NCBI RefSeq assembly: GCF_900109495.1
Contig: NZ_FOAA01000014.1
Coordinates: forward strand, 29,756-93,755
From: Ectothiorhodospira marina
Lineage (GTDB): Bacteria > Pseudomonadota > Gammaproteobacteria > Ectothiorhodospirales > Ectothiorhodospiraceae
Direction: 5' to 3'
Length of the DNA: 64,000 nucleotides
The translations under genes and the position numbers were made by a program. How positions within the stretch are numbered: the stretch's first letter is position 1; the number at the start of each line of letters is the position of its first letter. Of the stretch, positions 43,648 through 52,314 are shown piece by piece. A model generated the notes under the pieces. That model was not told the origin of the DNA, searched no databases, and saw only the letters and a program-made list of their open reading frames with translations.

Positions 43648-45315
43648 TCAAGCCTCCAGACGACGATATTTTACTCGGTGGGGCTGATCCGCGTCACTGC
43701 CCAGGCGCTTGTGGCGATCTTCCTCGTAATCCTGGTAATTCCCCTCGAAGAAGACCACGTTGCCATCCTCTTCAAAGGCCAGGATGTGGGTGGCGATACG
43801 GTCCAGGAACCAACGATCGTGCGAGATCACCACGGCGCTGCCGGGGAAGTCCAGAATGGCCTCTTCCAGGGCCCGCAGGGTTTCCACATCCAGATCGTTG
43901 GTGGGCTCATCCAGCAGCAGGAGGTTGCCACCGCTGCGCAGCAGCTTGGCCAGATGCACGCGGTTGCGCTCTCCGCCGGAGAGTTCCTTCATGAGCTTCT
44001 GCTGATCGCTGCCCTTGAAGTTGAAGCGGCCCACATAGGCCCGTGAGGGCATCTGGAAACTGCCCACATGGATGATGTCCTGGCCATCCGAGACTTCCTC
44101 CCAGACCGTGCGCTGATCCTGCAGGGCATCCCGTGTCTGGTCCACATAGGCCACCTGCACGGTCTCGCCAACGCGGATCTCACCCGAGTCCGGCGTCTCC
44201 TGGCCGACGATCATACGGAACAGGGTGGACTTGCCCACACCGTTGGGGCCGATGACGCCGACGATGCCTCCGCGGGGCAGGGAAAAGGAAAGGTCCTCAT
44301 AAAGCACCCGATCCCCGTAGGACTTGGTCACACCGTTCAGCTCCACAACCAGGTCGCCCAGGCGCGGGCCCGGCGGGATATAGATCTCCTTGGTCTCGCT
44401 GCGTTTCTGGTAGTCCTGTGAAGAGAGTTCCTCAAAGCGCTTGAGGCGGGCCTTGCTTTTGGCAGAACGCCCTTTGGGATTGCTGCGTACCCACTCCAGT
44501 TCGGATTCCATGTTCTTGCGGCGGGCGCTTTCCTGCTTTTCCTCGATTTCCAGGCGCTTCTCCTTTTGTTCCAGCCAGGAGGAGTAGTTACCCTGCCAGG
44601 GGATGCCGTGCCCACGGTCCAGTTCCAGAATCCAGCCCGCCACGTTATCCAGAAAGTAACGGTCGTGTGTCACCGCCACCACGGTGCCGCTGAATTCCGA
44701 GAGAAAACGCTCCAGCCACGCCACCGATTCGGCATCCAGGTGGTTGGTGGGCTCGTCCAGGATCAGCATGTCGGGGGCCGATAGCAGCAAGCGGCACAGG
44801 GCCACGCGACGACGCTCTCCACCAGACAGCTTGGTGACATCGGCATCCCAGGGTGGCAGACGCAGGGCATCGGCAGCCACTTCCAGTTTGCGATCCAGAT
44901 CCCAGGCGCCGGCGGAATCGATGCGATCCTGAAGTTCCGCCTGTTCAGCCAGCAAGGTATCGAAATCCGCATCCGGATTGGCAAATTCTTCAGCAATGGC
45001 GTTGAAGCGATCCACGAGGGCCTTCACCTCGCCAACACCATCCTCCACATTGCCGCGTACATCCTTGTCTGGGTTCAGCTGGGGTTCCTGGGAGAGGTAG
45101 CCGATATGGATGCCCGGCTGTGGGCGGGCTTCACCGATGTATTCCTTGTCCAGTCCCGCCATGATGCGCAGCAGGGTGGATTTACCCGCGCCGTTGTAGC
45201 CCAGCACGCCAATCTTGGCGCCGGGGAAGAAATTCAGCGAGATATCCTTGAGGATTTCCTTCTTGGGCGGGACGACCTTGCCCACACCATTCATGGTGTA
45301 GATATATTGGGCCAT
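43648..45315 (-). CDS. ettA: Energy-dependent translational throttle protein EttA (ABC-F)
   Basis: A 555-residue soluble ABC-F protein with two ATPase domains: Walker [10 protein letters not shown] and GPNGVGKST, signatures LSGGERRRV and LSGGERNRV, and Walker [13 protein letters not shown] and [12 protein letters not shown]. The basic interdomain linker (about residues 240-300) reaches the P-site tRNA. The N-terminus [16 protein letters not shown] is typical of EttA. It gates the first elongation step according to ATP/ADP ratio. Confidence 0.95.
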   Translation of the reverse strand: MAQYIYTMNGVGKVVPPKKEILKDISLNFFPGAKIGVLGYNGAGKSTLLRIMAGLDKEYIGEARPQPGIHIGYLSQEPQLNPDKDVRGNVEDGVGEVKALVDRFNAIAEEFANPDADFDTLLAEQAELQDRIDSAGAWDLDRKLEVAADALRLPPWDADVTKLSGGERRRVALCRLLLSAPDMLILDEPTNHLDAESVAWLERFLSEFSGTVVAVTHDRYFLDNVAGWILELDRGHGIPWQGNYSSWLEQKEKRLEIEEKQESARRKNMESELEWVRSNPKGRSAKSKARLKRFEELSSQDYQKRSETKEIYIPPGPRLGDLVVELNGVTKSYGDRVLYEDLSFSLPRGGIVGVIGPNGVGKSTLFRMIVGQETPDSGEIRVGETVQVAYVDQTRDALQDQRTVWEEVSDGQDIIHVGSFQMPSRAYVGRFNFKGSDQQKLMKELSGGERNRVHLAKLLRSGGNLLLLDEPTNDLDVETLRALEEAILDFPGSAVVISHDRWFLDRIATHILAFEEDGNVVFFEGNYQDYEEDRHKRLGSDADQPHRVKYRRLEA

Positions 45316-45378
45316 ATAAAACCTGTCTGGGGAAGTGTTGTGCGATGAAAACGGGCGCTGGCCCGGTGACTTGCCGGC

Positions 45379-45407
45379 ATTATCCTGAAGTTAACCGATA
45401 GTTTCTA
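45379..45407 (-). promoter_or_regulatory. Candidate ettA promoter within an inverted repeat
   Basis: On the minus strand TAGAAA (45407-45402), a 17-base spacer and GATAAT (45384-45379) form a moderate sigma-70 match 64 bases upstream of ettA. The stretch is flanked by a nine-base inverted repeat, ACTTGCCGG (45369-45377) and CCGGCAAGT (45417-45425). Confidence 0.4.
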
Positions 45408-45505
45408 CCGGTCACACCGGCAAGTGCCCAAATGCGCGGGTTTTTTTACCTTGAAAGGTGTCCTGCCTTTTGGCAGGCTAGACGCATTCCAATCGTGAAA
45501 CCCGG

Positions 45506-47380
45506 ATGCCTACTCCTCCCTCCCTAGCCCTCGCGCGACGTCAATCCACACCGCGTGGTCGGCTGGGTTCACGCCCCCTGTTGGCGGGTGCGCTGGCCAT
45601 GGTGGTGGCCGTGGCGGTCTTCACTGGTGTGGACAACATGCTGGAGCAGCGCCTGGAGGATCGGGCCCGGGGGCGGGTTCTTGGCGAACTCTCCACCGTC
45701 CGAGCCCGTCTGGAGGGCGAACTCAATGCCACGATCCATCTCACCATGGTCATGGCCACCTACGCGGGCATTCATCCCGACATGGGCGAGAGTGAGTTCC
45801 GACGGGTGGCGAGGGAACTCTATCGTCAACGGGGCGACATGATTTACAACATCACCCTGGCGCCGGATAACGTCATCCGATTCATTTACCCAATAAGGGG
45901 CAATCAAGCCGTCCTGGGATTGAACCTGGAGACCCACCCGGAACAGGGTGAGTCGGTGTATCGGATGATGCAGGCCGCTGATACGGTACTGGCCGGACCC
46001 TGGAAGCTGGTTCAGGGAGGGGAAGGGCTGATCATCCGCACGCCCGTGTACTTGAATTCGGATCGTGGCAGGTATGATCCCGAGGCCTACTGGGGGCTGA
46101 CCAGTATTCCCATCGACATGGAGGCCATTTACCAGATCACAGGCCTGCTCGACCTGGAGGAACGGCTGGATATCGCCATTCGCGGGCGTGATGGCCGAGG
46201 CCCGGCCGGTGCCGTGTTTTTTGGTGACCCGGAACTTTTTACCGAAGACAGCCTGCGCCAGGAGGTCATCATCAAGGGAGGGCGTTGGGAACTGGCCGCT
46301 CGACCCAAGGGAGGATGGGCAGTCGTCACCACGCGCCCCCTGGCCTGGCATCTCACCGGGATTGCCCTGGTGCTGACAGCCGGTGCCCTGGCCTGGCGCA
46401 TGGCTCAGCAATCCGAACGCGTTCGAGTCTCGCAAGCATCGCATCAAAGCCTCAGCGAGCGCCTCAGGGCCACCATAGCAGCCATGCCGGACATCTGCTT
46501 CATCCTGGATGCCGAGGGCCGTTACCTGGAAGTGTTTGGCGGCCATGACCCCGACGCATACCACACCAGTCATCAGGCCCTGGTGGGTCGGACTCTGCAC
46601 GAGGTCATGCCCCGGGATAAAGCGGACCTCTTCCTGGCCCGAATTCACGAGACCCTGCGCACCGGCAAGCTCCAATCCATCGAATACGCCCTGTCGGTGG
46701 AGGAAGTGGACGGCGTTGAACCGGAAAGCGGCCCCGCCGGCACCCAATGGTTCGAGGGGCGCCTCACCCCCTTGGGGAAACACGTCATGGGGCGCCCGGC
46801 GGTGATCTGGCTATCCGTCAACATCACCCAGCGCAAGAAGGCCCAGGACAACATGCGCTACATGGCCCTGCACGATGCGCTGACCGGCTTGGCCAACCGT
46901 ACCCTGCTCAGGGATCGCATGGTTCACGCTATCGCTCAGGCACGGCGGGAGCAGAGTCGGATTGCCGTGATGTACATCGACCTGGACAATTTCAAGCCCA
47001 TCAATGACGCTCTGGGTCATGATGCTGGGGATACGGTACTGTGCGAAGTGGCGCAACGGCTCAATGAGTCGGTACGGGATTCGGACACAGTGGCCCGGGT
47101 AGGCGGAGATGAGTTCGTGATCCTGCTGGAAAACCTGCCGGAGCCGGAACTGGCCAGGGGCATCGGCGAAAAAATCCTGGAAGTGCTTGCCAGACCCATA
47201 CAGGCCAAGGGTCGCGCCTGCACGGTCACCACCAGCATCGGCATCAGTGTGTACCCGGACCATGGCGAGACCTATGAATCCTTGCTGGGGGCGGCTGACC
47301 AGGCCCTTTACGAGGCCAAGTCACTGGGCAAGAACCGCTACTGGCAGGCTGACGCCAGCCCCATTGGCATCAGTTCCTGA
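45506..47380 (+). CDS. CHASE-PAS-GGDEF diguanylate cyclase
   Basis: The 624-residue membrane protein has transmembrane helices at about 25-45 and 283-302 flanking a CHASE-type periplasmic domain (DNVIRFIYPIRGNQAVLGLNL). A PAS domain (about 325-440) precedes a GGDEF domain (about 455-615). The active site is intact (RVGGDEF), and an inhibitory I-site RDSD lies five residues before it, so it should make c-di-GMP with product feedback. No EAL domain is present. Its 3' end overlaps the convergent permease gene by 11 bases inside a perfect inverted repeat. Confidence 0.92.
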   Translation: MPTPPSLALARRQSTPRGRLGSRPLLAGALAMVVAVAVFTGVDNMLEQRLEDRARGRVLGELSTVRARLEGELNATIHLTMVMATYAGIHPDMGESEFRRVARELYRQRGDMIYNITLAPDNVIRFIYPIRGNQAVLGLNLETHPEQGESVYRMMQAADTVLAGPWKLVQGGEGLIIRTPVYLNSDRGRYDPEAYWGLTSIPIDMEAIYQITGLLDLEERLDIAIRGRDGRGPAGAVFFGDPELFTEDSLRQEVIIKGGRWELAARPKGGWAVVTTRPLAWHLTGIALVLTAGALAWRMAQQSERVRVSQASHQSLSERLRATIAAMPDICFILDAEGRYLEVFGGHDPDAYHTSHQALVGRTLHEVMPRDKADLFLARIHETLRTGKLQSIEYALSVEEVDGVEPESGPAGTQWFEGRLTPLGKHVMGRPAVIWLSVNITQRKKAQDNMRYMALHDALTGLANRTLLRDRMVHAIAQARREQSRIAVMYIDLDNFKPINDALGHDAGDTVLCEVAQRLNESVRDSDTVARVGGDEFVILLENLPEPELARGIGEKILEVLARPIQAKGRACTVTTSIGISVYPDHGETYESLLGAADQALYEAKSLGKNRYWQADASPIGISS

Positions 47381-47387
47381 TGCCAAT
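47363..47387. terminator. Inverted repeat containing both stop codons of convergent genes
   Basis: ATTGGCATCAG (47363-47373), TTC, CTGATGCCAAT (47377-47387) is an 11-bp perfect inverted repeat. The stop codons of the GGDEF gene (47378-47380) and the permease gene (47372-47370) both lie in its arms. It could end transcripts from both sides, although no strong T-run follows. Confidence 0.6.
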
Positions 47388-48143
47388 GCCCTTGTTCAGC
47401 AGGAACAGGGCCACCCCATACAGGATCAGCACGAAGCCGATAATGATGCCGTAGGAGGTCGCCAGACCGATATCGGCCACACCCAGGAAGCCGTAGCGAA
47501 AGGCATTCACCATGTACAGGATCGGATTCAGCATGGAGGCGCCCTGCCAGAACTCCGGTAGCAGGGTGATCGAATAGAACACACCTCCCAGATAGGTCAA
47601 GGGTGTCAGGATGAACGTGGGAACGATGGAGATGTCATCGAAACTGCGGGCGAAGACGCCATTGATCAGCCCCGCCAGGGCGAACAGTGTGGCTGTGAGC
47701 ACCACCACCGACAGCGTGACCGCCAGGTTGTGGATGGCCAGCGGGCTGAAGACCATGGACACCAGTGTCACCGCGATACCCACTGCCAGACCACGGCAGA
47801 CACCGCCGCCCACGAACCCCAGAATAATCAGATAATTCGGCACCGGTGAGACCAGCATTTCCTCCAGGTGCCGCTGAAACTTGGCGCTATAGAAAGAGGA
47901 CACCACATTCGAGTAGGCATTGGTGATCACCGCCATCATGATCAGGCCGGGCACGATGAAGTCCATGTAGCGAATCCCTTCCATATCCCCGATGCGTGAA
48001 CCGATCAGCCCCCCGAAGATGATGAAATACAGCCCCATGGTGATCACCGGAGGCAGGATGGTCTGGATCCAGATGCGAGAAAAACGCAGGATTTCCTTGG
48101 TGAGGATGGTCCTGAAAGCCACCCAGTTGGTATAGCCGCTCAT
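47370..48143 (-). CDS. yadH: ABC-2 type transporter permease, YadH-like
   Basis: A 257-residue permease with six predicted helices: about residues 25-47, 62-84, 110-135, 142-165, 173-195 and 228-250. It has the ABC2 signature region (NPILYMVNAFRYGFLG). It matches E. coli YadH in length and pattern and is encoded with a YadG-type ATPase, overlapping it by four bases. The substrate is unknown. Confidence 0.9.
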   Translation of the reverse strand: MSGYTNWVAFRTILTKEILRFSRIWIQTILPPVITMGLYFIIFGGLIGSRIGDMEGIRYMDFIVPGLIMMAVITNAYSNVVSSFYSAKFQRHLEEMLVSPVPNYLIILGFVGGGVCRGLAVGIAVTLVSMVFSPLAIHNLAVTLSVVVLTATLFALAGLINGVFARSFDDISIVPTFILTPLTYLGGVFYSITLLPEFWQGASMLNPILYMVNAFRYGFLGVADIGLATSYGIIIGFVLILYGVALFLLNKGIGIRN

Positions 48144-49078
48144 TGCGTATCCACTCCCGGGTTACGGCTCTTGTCCACCATGCTCATGAAGAGCTGTTCC
48201 AGACGGTTGGTCTTGTTGCGCATGCTGCGCACTTGAACACCCTCCTGATTGAGGTCCACGAAGAGTTGATTCAGGCTGACGTCACGATCCACATCCGCCT
48301 CCAGGGTGAGCTCATCCACCCAGCGCAGTCGATGCTGGGGCAGGGTGGGCAACTGCATCAGCGGTTGGCTCAGATCCAGGATGAAGGTTTCCGTGTTGAG
48401 CTGGTGGAGCAGGCCCTTCATGGTGGTGTTCTCGATGATGCGCCCATGGTCAATGATGCCGATATTGCGGCACAGGCTCTCAGCCTCCTCCAGATAGTGG
48501 GTGGTAAGGATGATCGTGCAGCCCTCACGGTTGATCTCCCGCAGAAAGGTCCACATGGAACGCCGGATCTCGATATCAACTCCCGCCGTGGGCTCATCCA
48601 GGATCAGCAACCGGGGTTCGTGCACCAGGGCACGAGCAATCATCAGGCGGCGTTTCATGCCCCCTGAAAGCAGCCGGGCCATCCCCTTGCGCTTGTCCCA
48701 AAGGCCCAGCTCCACCAGATATTTCTCGGCCCGTTTCCAGGCCTCCTTGCGGGGAATGCCATAATACCCGGCCTGATTGACGACGATCTCCTCCACGGGC
48801 TCGAACACGTTGAAGTTGAACTCCTGGGGCACCAGCCCCAAACAACGTTTGGCGGCGTAGAGGTCCTTGTCCAGGTCGTGACCGAAGATGGAGACGCTGC
48901 CCCCGGACTTGTTCACCAGGGAGGCCACAATGCTGATGGTGGTGGATTTTCCGGCCCCATTGGGGCCGAGCAGGGCGTAGAAATCGCCGGGTGCCACCTG
49001 CAGATCAATGCCTTTGAGGGCCTCGAATCCGTTCTTGTAGGTCTTGGTCAGGTGCTGGATGGACAGGGCGTGAGACAT
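48140..49078 (-). CDS. yadG: ABC transporter ATP-binding protein, YadG-like
   Basis: The 312-residue ATPase starts at ATG 49078; a 31-residue upstream extension is unlikely from the E. coli YadG length of about 308. It has Walker A GPNGAGKSTT, signature LLSGGMKRRL, Walker B LLILDEPTAGVD and switch His in TTHYLEEAE, with a C-terminal extension of about 80 residues. It drives YadH and belongs to the DrrA/NodI-like group of drug or polysaccharide exporters. Confidence 0.91.
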   Translation of the reverse strand: MSHALSIQHLTKTYKNGFEALKGIDLQVAPGDFYALLGPNGAGKSTTISIVASLVNKSGGSVSIFGHDLDKDLYAAKRCLGLVPQEFNFNVFEPVEEIVVNQAGYYGIPRKEAWKRAEKYLVELGLWDKRKGMARLLSGGMKRRLMIARALVHEPRLLILDEPTAGVDIEIRRSMWTFLREINREGCTIILTTHYLEEAESLCRNIGIIDHGRIIENTTMKGLLHQLNTETFILDLSQPLMQLPTLPQHRLRWVDELTLEADVDRDVSLNQLFVDLNQEGVQVRSMRNKTNRLEQLFMSMVDKSRNPGVDTQ

Positions 49079-49190
49079 TGGCAATCCGTGATCCGCTCCG
49101 GGAGATGGGCAAGCCAGGGATTTTAACAGATCCGTTTCCCCGGGGCGGGATGATAGATTATCGGGATACACTCATTGGACCCGGATACCC

Positions 49191-50600
49191 ATGAACGACT
49201 GTTTCGAACTCCACAACGCCGCACAGGCGACCACCCTCATTCCTTTGGATGCCAACCTTTTTGACGCCTGGCTGGAACGGCAACCGGAGCGGATGCGCAA
49301 CTGGGTGAAGGCCTCTCGCTTTCAGGCCAGGGCGGGCCACCATCTGGCATTACCGGAAACCGACGGCTGCGTAAGGCGGATTCTGGTGGGCATCGACCTG
49401 GAGGCCACTACCTGGGCAGTGGCAGACCTGCCGGGAAAACTGAGAGAAGGGGTGTACACCCTGGACTGTGACTGGACGCCGGAGCGCCGGGTTCAGGCGG
49501 CCATCGGGTGGGGACTGGGCAGCTACCGGTTCGAGCGCTATCGCCGTTCAGATGCACCGCGTGCGCGCCTGAGTCTTGCGGGCCTGGACAATGATCAGGT
49601 GAAACGGGTTGAGCATACCGTCGCTGCCATCGGTCTGGTGCGAGATCTCATCAACACACCGGCTGAGGACATGATGCCCGAACACCTGGCCGAATCCGCG
49701 GAACAATTGGGCAAGACTTTCGGTGCCACGGTGCGGCAGGTGGTGGGGGATGACCTGCTGGAAGCCCATTATCCCAGCATTCACCAGGTGGGTCGAGCCA
49801 GTCATCATGCCCCGAGGGTGATCGATCTGCAGTGGGGGGATGATGCACATCCTCAAGTGACTCTGGTGGGAAAGGGCGTGTGTTTCGATACCGGGGGGCT
49901 CGATATCAAGCCGGGCAACGGCATGCGTCTCATGAAAAAGGACATGGGGGGCGCCGCCCATGTGCTGGGCCTGGCGCACTTGATCATGGCCGCGGGCCTG
50001 CCGGTGCGTCTGCGGGTACTGATTGGCGCCGTGGATAACGCCATTGACGGCAACGCCTTTCGGCCGGGGGACGTGATCACCACCCGTAAGGGGCTCACCG
50101 TGGAAGTGGATAACACCGATGCCGAGGGTCGCCTGGTGTTATGTGATCTGCTCACCCAGGCCTGCGAGGAGACCCCCGCCCTGATCATCGACTTTGCCAC
50201 GCTTACGGGGGCGGCTCGGGTGGCGGTGGGCACGGAGATCGCGGCCTTCCTGACTGATGCCAGTGAGCTGGTCCATGATCTGTATCGTCATGCCGAGAAA
50301 CAGGAAGATCCTTGCTGGCGGCTGCCCCTGCACGAGCCCTACCGGGAATTGCTGGAGAGTTCCGTGGCGGATCTGGCCAACAGCGGGAGCACCCCGTACG
50401 CGGGGGCAATCACCGCCGGGCTGTTTCTCAAGGCCTTCGTGCCTCAGACCCAACCCTGGATTCATTTCGACGTGATGGCCTGGAACACCCGGGCGCGCCC
50501 GGGACGCCCCAAGGGTGGCGAGGCTCTGGGAGTGCGTGCAGTATTCGCCTGGCTGGAGGAGCGCTTCAGTACGCCCCAAGATCCAGACTACCGCGATTGA
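49191..50600 (+). CDS. M17 leucyl aminopeptidase family protein
   Basis: The 469-residue enzyme has the M17 catalytic C-terminal domain: GKGVCFDTGGLDIKPGNGM and MKKDMGGAAH supply metal-binding Lys/Asp residues, and NTDAEGRLVL gives the remaining metal acidics and catalytic Arg. The N-terminal domain is shorter and divergent from PepA, typical of the second group of M17 peptidases. It probably trims peptides in the cytoplasm using two metal ions. The last 35 bases overlap the convergent glutamate dehydrogenase gene. Confidence 0.9.
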   Translation: MNDCFELHNAAQATTLIPLDANLFDAWLERQPERMRNWVKASRFQARAGHHLALPETDGCVRRILVGIDLEATTWAVADLPGKLREGVYTLDCDWTPERRVQAAIGWGLGSYRFERYRRSDAPRARLSLAGLDNDQVKRVEHTVAAIGLVRDLINTPAEDMMPEHLAESAEQLGKTFGATVRQVVGDDLLEAHYPSIHQVGRASHHAPRVIDLQWGDDAHPQVTLVGKGVCFDTGGLDIKPGNGMRLMKKDMGGAAHVLGLAHLIMAAGLPVRLRVLIGAVDNAIDGNAFRPGDVITTRKGLTVEVDNTDAEGRLVLCDLLTQACEETPALIIDFATLTGAARVAVGTEIAAFLTDASELVHDLYRHAEKQEDPCWRLPLHEPYRELLESSVADLANSGSTPYAGAITAGLFLKAFVPQTQPWIHFDVMAWNTRARPGRPKGGEALGVRAVFAWLEERFSTPQDPDYRD

Positions 50601-51996
50601 TCCGGGAAACCGCGAGGGCATAGGCGGCGGTGCGGTGATCCAGGTGTGGCCCGCCTTCGCGCCGAAAACGGGCGATTTCCTGGAACGCTACCCGCATCGC
50701 ATCGTCCAGGCCGGAGCGCACCAGGTCCACTTCTTCCGCGCCACGGATCAGGTTCTCACGCATCCAGGTGGGCGTCTTTTCACCACTCATCGTCTCCAGC
50801 GCGGAGACGATGTGTTCGCCTCGTGTCTCATCCAGACGACGTTGCAGGCGACCGAAACGCATATGGGAGAGGTTACGGATCCACTCGAAATAGGACACTA
50901 CCACGCCGCCGGCATTGGCGTAGATGTCCGGCAGGATCACCGCCCCCTTGCGACGCAGGATCTCATCGGCCTCATAGGTGATGGGGCCATTGGCGGCCTC
51001 GATGATCAAGGGAGCGCGGATACCTTCAGCATTGTCCTTGTGAATCACCCCTTCCAGGGCAGCGGGGATCAGCACGTCACAATCCTCCGCCAGCACGCTC
51101 GCCCCTTTATCCACAAATCGGGCGTTGGGGTAACCCAATACCGTGCCATGCTCGTTCATGTAGCAGCGCACCGATTCCACCGAGAGGCCACGCTCATTGA
51201 CCAGCGCCCCTTCGCGCTCAATGATCCCGATGATGCGGGCACCGTCTTCTTCCTGCAGAAACCTGGCGGCGTGATATCCCACATTGCCCAGACCCTGAAC
51301 GATGATGCGCTTGCCCTCCAGGGAGCCCTGCAGACCTGCCTCCTGCACCTCGGAGGGGTGGCGGAAAAACTCCCGAAGGGCGTACTGGATGCCTCGCCCC
51401 GTGGCCTCCAGTCTTCCTGGCATCCCGCCCAGGTCCACGGGCTTGCCGGTCACACAGCCCATATAGTTGATATCTTCCGGATAAAGGTTTTTGTAGGTGT
51501 CCAGAATCCAGGCCATTTCCCGTTGTCCAGTCCCCACATCGGGGGCCGGCACGTTGGTGGCCGGACTGAGGAATCCCCGACGTGCCAGCTCCCGGGCGAA
51601 GCGCCGTGTGATCAGTTCCATTTCGTCCCGATCATACTGGCTGGGATCAATGCACAGGCCCCCCTTGGAGCCACCGAAGGGCACGTCCATGATGGCGCAT
51701 TTGTAGGTCATCAGTGCAGCCAGGGCCTCTGTATCGTCCTGATCCACGGCCGGAGAAAAGCGCAAACCGCCCTTGGCGGGCAGGTGGTGCGTGCTGTGCA
51801 CGGCTCGCCAGCCGGTGAAGGTGCGTACCTCGCCGCGTAGCTTGATGGGGAATGAGACCTGCAGGGTGGCGTTGCAGGTCTTCAGGGCGCGATCAGCGCC
51901 GGGCTCCAGTTTGACTTCCTTGAGGGCCCGATCCAGCATCAGGGCCACGTTCTGCTGAAAACTTCCGGAGCGGGTAGCGGTCGGATGGTCGCTCAT
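50566..51996 (-). CDS. Glu/Leu/Phe/Val-type dehydrogenase (glutamate dehydrogenase)
   Basis: The 476-residue enzyme starts at ATG 51996 behind AGGAGG. It has the glutamate-binding segment PAKGGLRFSP, the catalytic lysine in PFGGSKGGL, PAPDVGTG, and the dinucleotide site VQGLGNVG. It interconverts glutamate and 2-oxoglutarate with NAD(P). The C-terminal extension (about residues 420-476) ending RINRGSLDLGAY is intact. The gene stands alone, transcribed away from the cyd operon's last gene by about 90 bases. Confidence 0.9.
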   Translation of the reverse strand: MSDHPTATRSGSFQQNVALMLDRALKEVKLEPGADRALKTCNATLQVSFPIKLRGEVRTFTGWRAVHSTHHLPAKGGLRFSPAVDQDDTEALAALMTYKCAIMDVPFGGSKGGLCIDPSQYDRDEMELITRRFARELARRGFLSPATNVPAPDVGTGQREMAWILDTYKNLYPEDINYMGCVTGKPVDLGGMPGRLEATGRGIQYALREFFRHPSEVQEAGLQGSLEGKRIIVQGLGNVGYHAARFLQEEDGARIIGIIEREGALVNERGLSVESVRCYMNEHGTVLGYPNARFVDKGASVLAEDCDVLIPAALEGVIHKDNAEGIRAPLIIEAANGPITYEADEILRRKGAVILPDIYANAGGVVVSYFEWIRNLSHMRFGRLQRRLDETRGEHIVSALETMSGEKTPTWMRENLIRGAEEVDLVRSGLDDAMRVAFQEIARFRREGGPHLDHRTAAYALAVSRINRGSLDLGAY

Positions 51997-52087
51997 GAAA
52001 CCTCCTGGTTGACGGTTGCGGCGCGTTGACCCGAGTTCTACCGGTGGGTGCGCCAAGCGTCGTGAAAGGGCGACGACGACAGGGTGT

Positions 52088-52279
52088 TCAGGAACGTGAA
52101 AGTTTCCGGCGGCGCTCCTCGTCGGCCTTTTCCCGCAGTGCGCGGGCCGTGTTCTTTTCCGGGTTACTGAAGACAAAGCGCCCAGCGAGCACACAGCCCT
52201 TCATGCCCGGCTCACAAGGCCGATCATCCAGATGACCGCAGAGGCCCTTGCTTTCATGAGGACAACCCCATCCACCCAT
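52088..52279 (-). CDS. Small four-cysteine protein of unknown function (63 aa)
   Basis: A 63-residue protein with ATG 52279 six bases after AGGAG. Four cysteines at 6, 14, 22 and 29 (GCPHE, GLCGH, RPCEPG, KGCVLAG) are spaced 8, 8 and 7 apart, suggesting a zinc or iron-sulfur site, followed by GRFVFSNPEKN and a basic helical tail. It starts 36 bases after the cydC stop on the same strand, so it is probably the last gene of the cydABDC operon. I recall similar uncharacterised proteins in related bacteria but cannot name a family. Confidence 0.75.
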   Translation of the reverse strand: MGGWGCPHESKGLCGHLDDRPCEPGMKGCVLAGRFVFSNPEKNTARALREKADEERRRKLSRS

Positions 52280-52314
52280 ATTCAGCTCCTATGGTTTTAG
52301 GTTGGTAGACCCTA

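Noticed and set aside
45426..45505. A c-di-GMP (GEMM) riboswitch before the GGDEF gene
   Set aside because: The paired hairpins and a GAAA stretch drew attention, but the conserved GEMM core sequences are absent.
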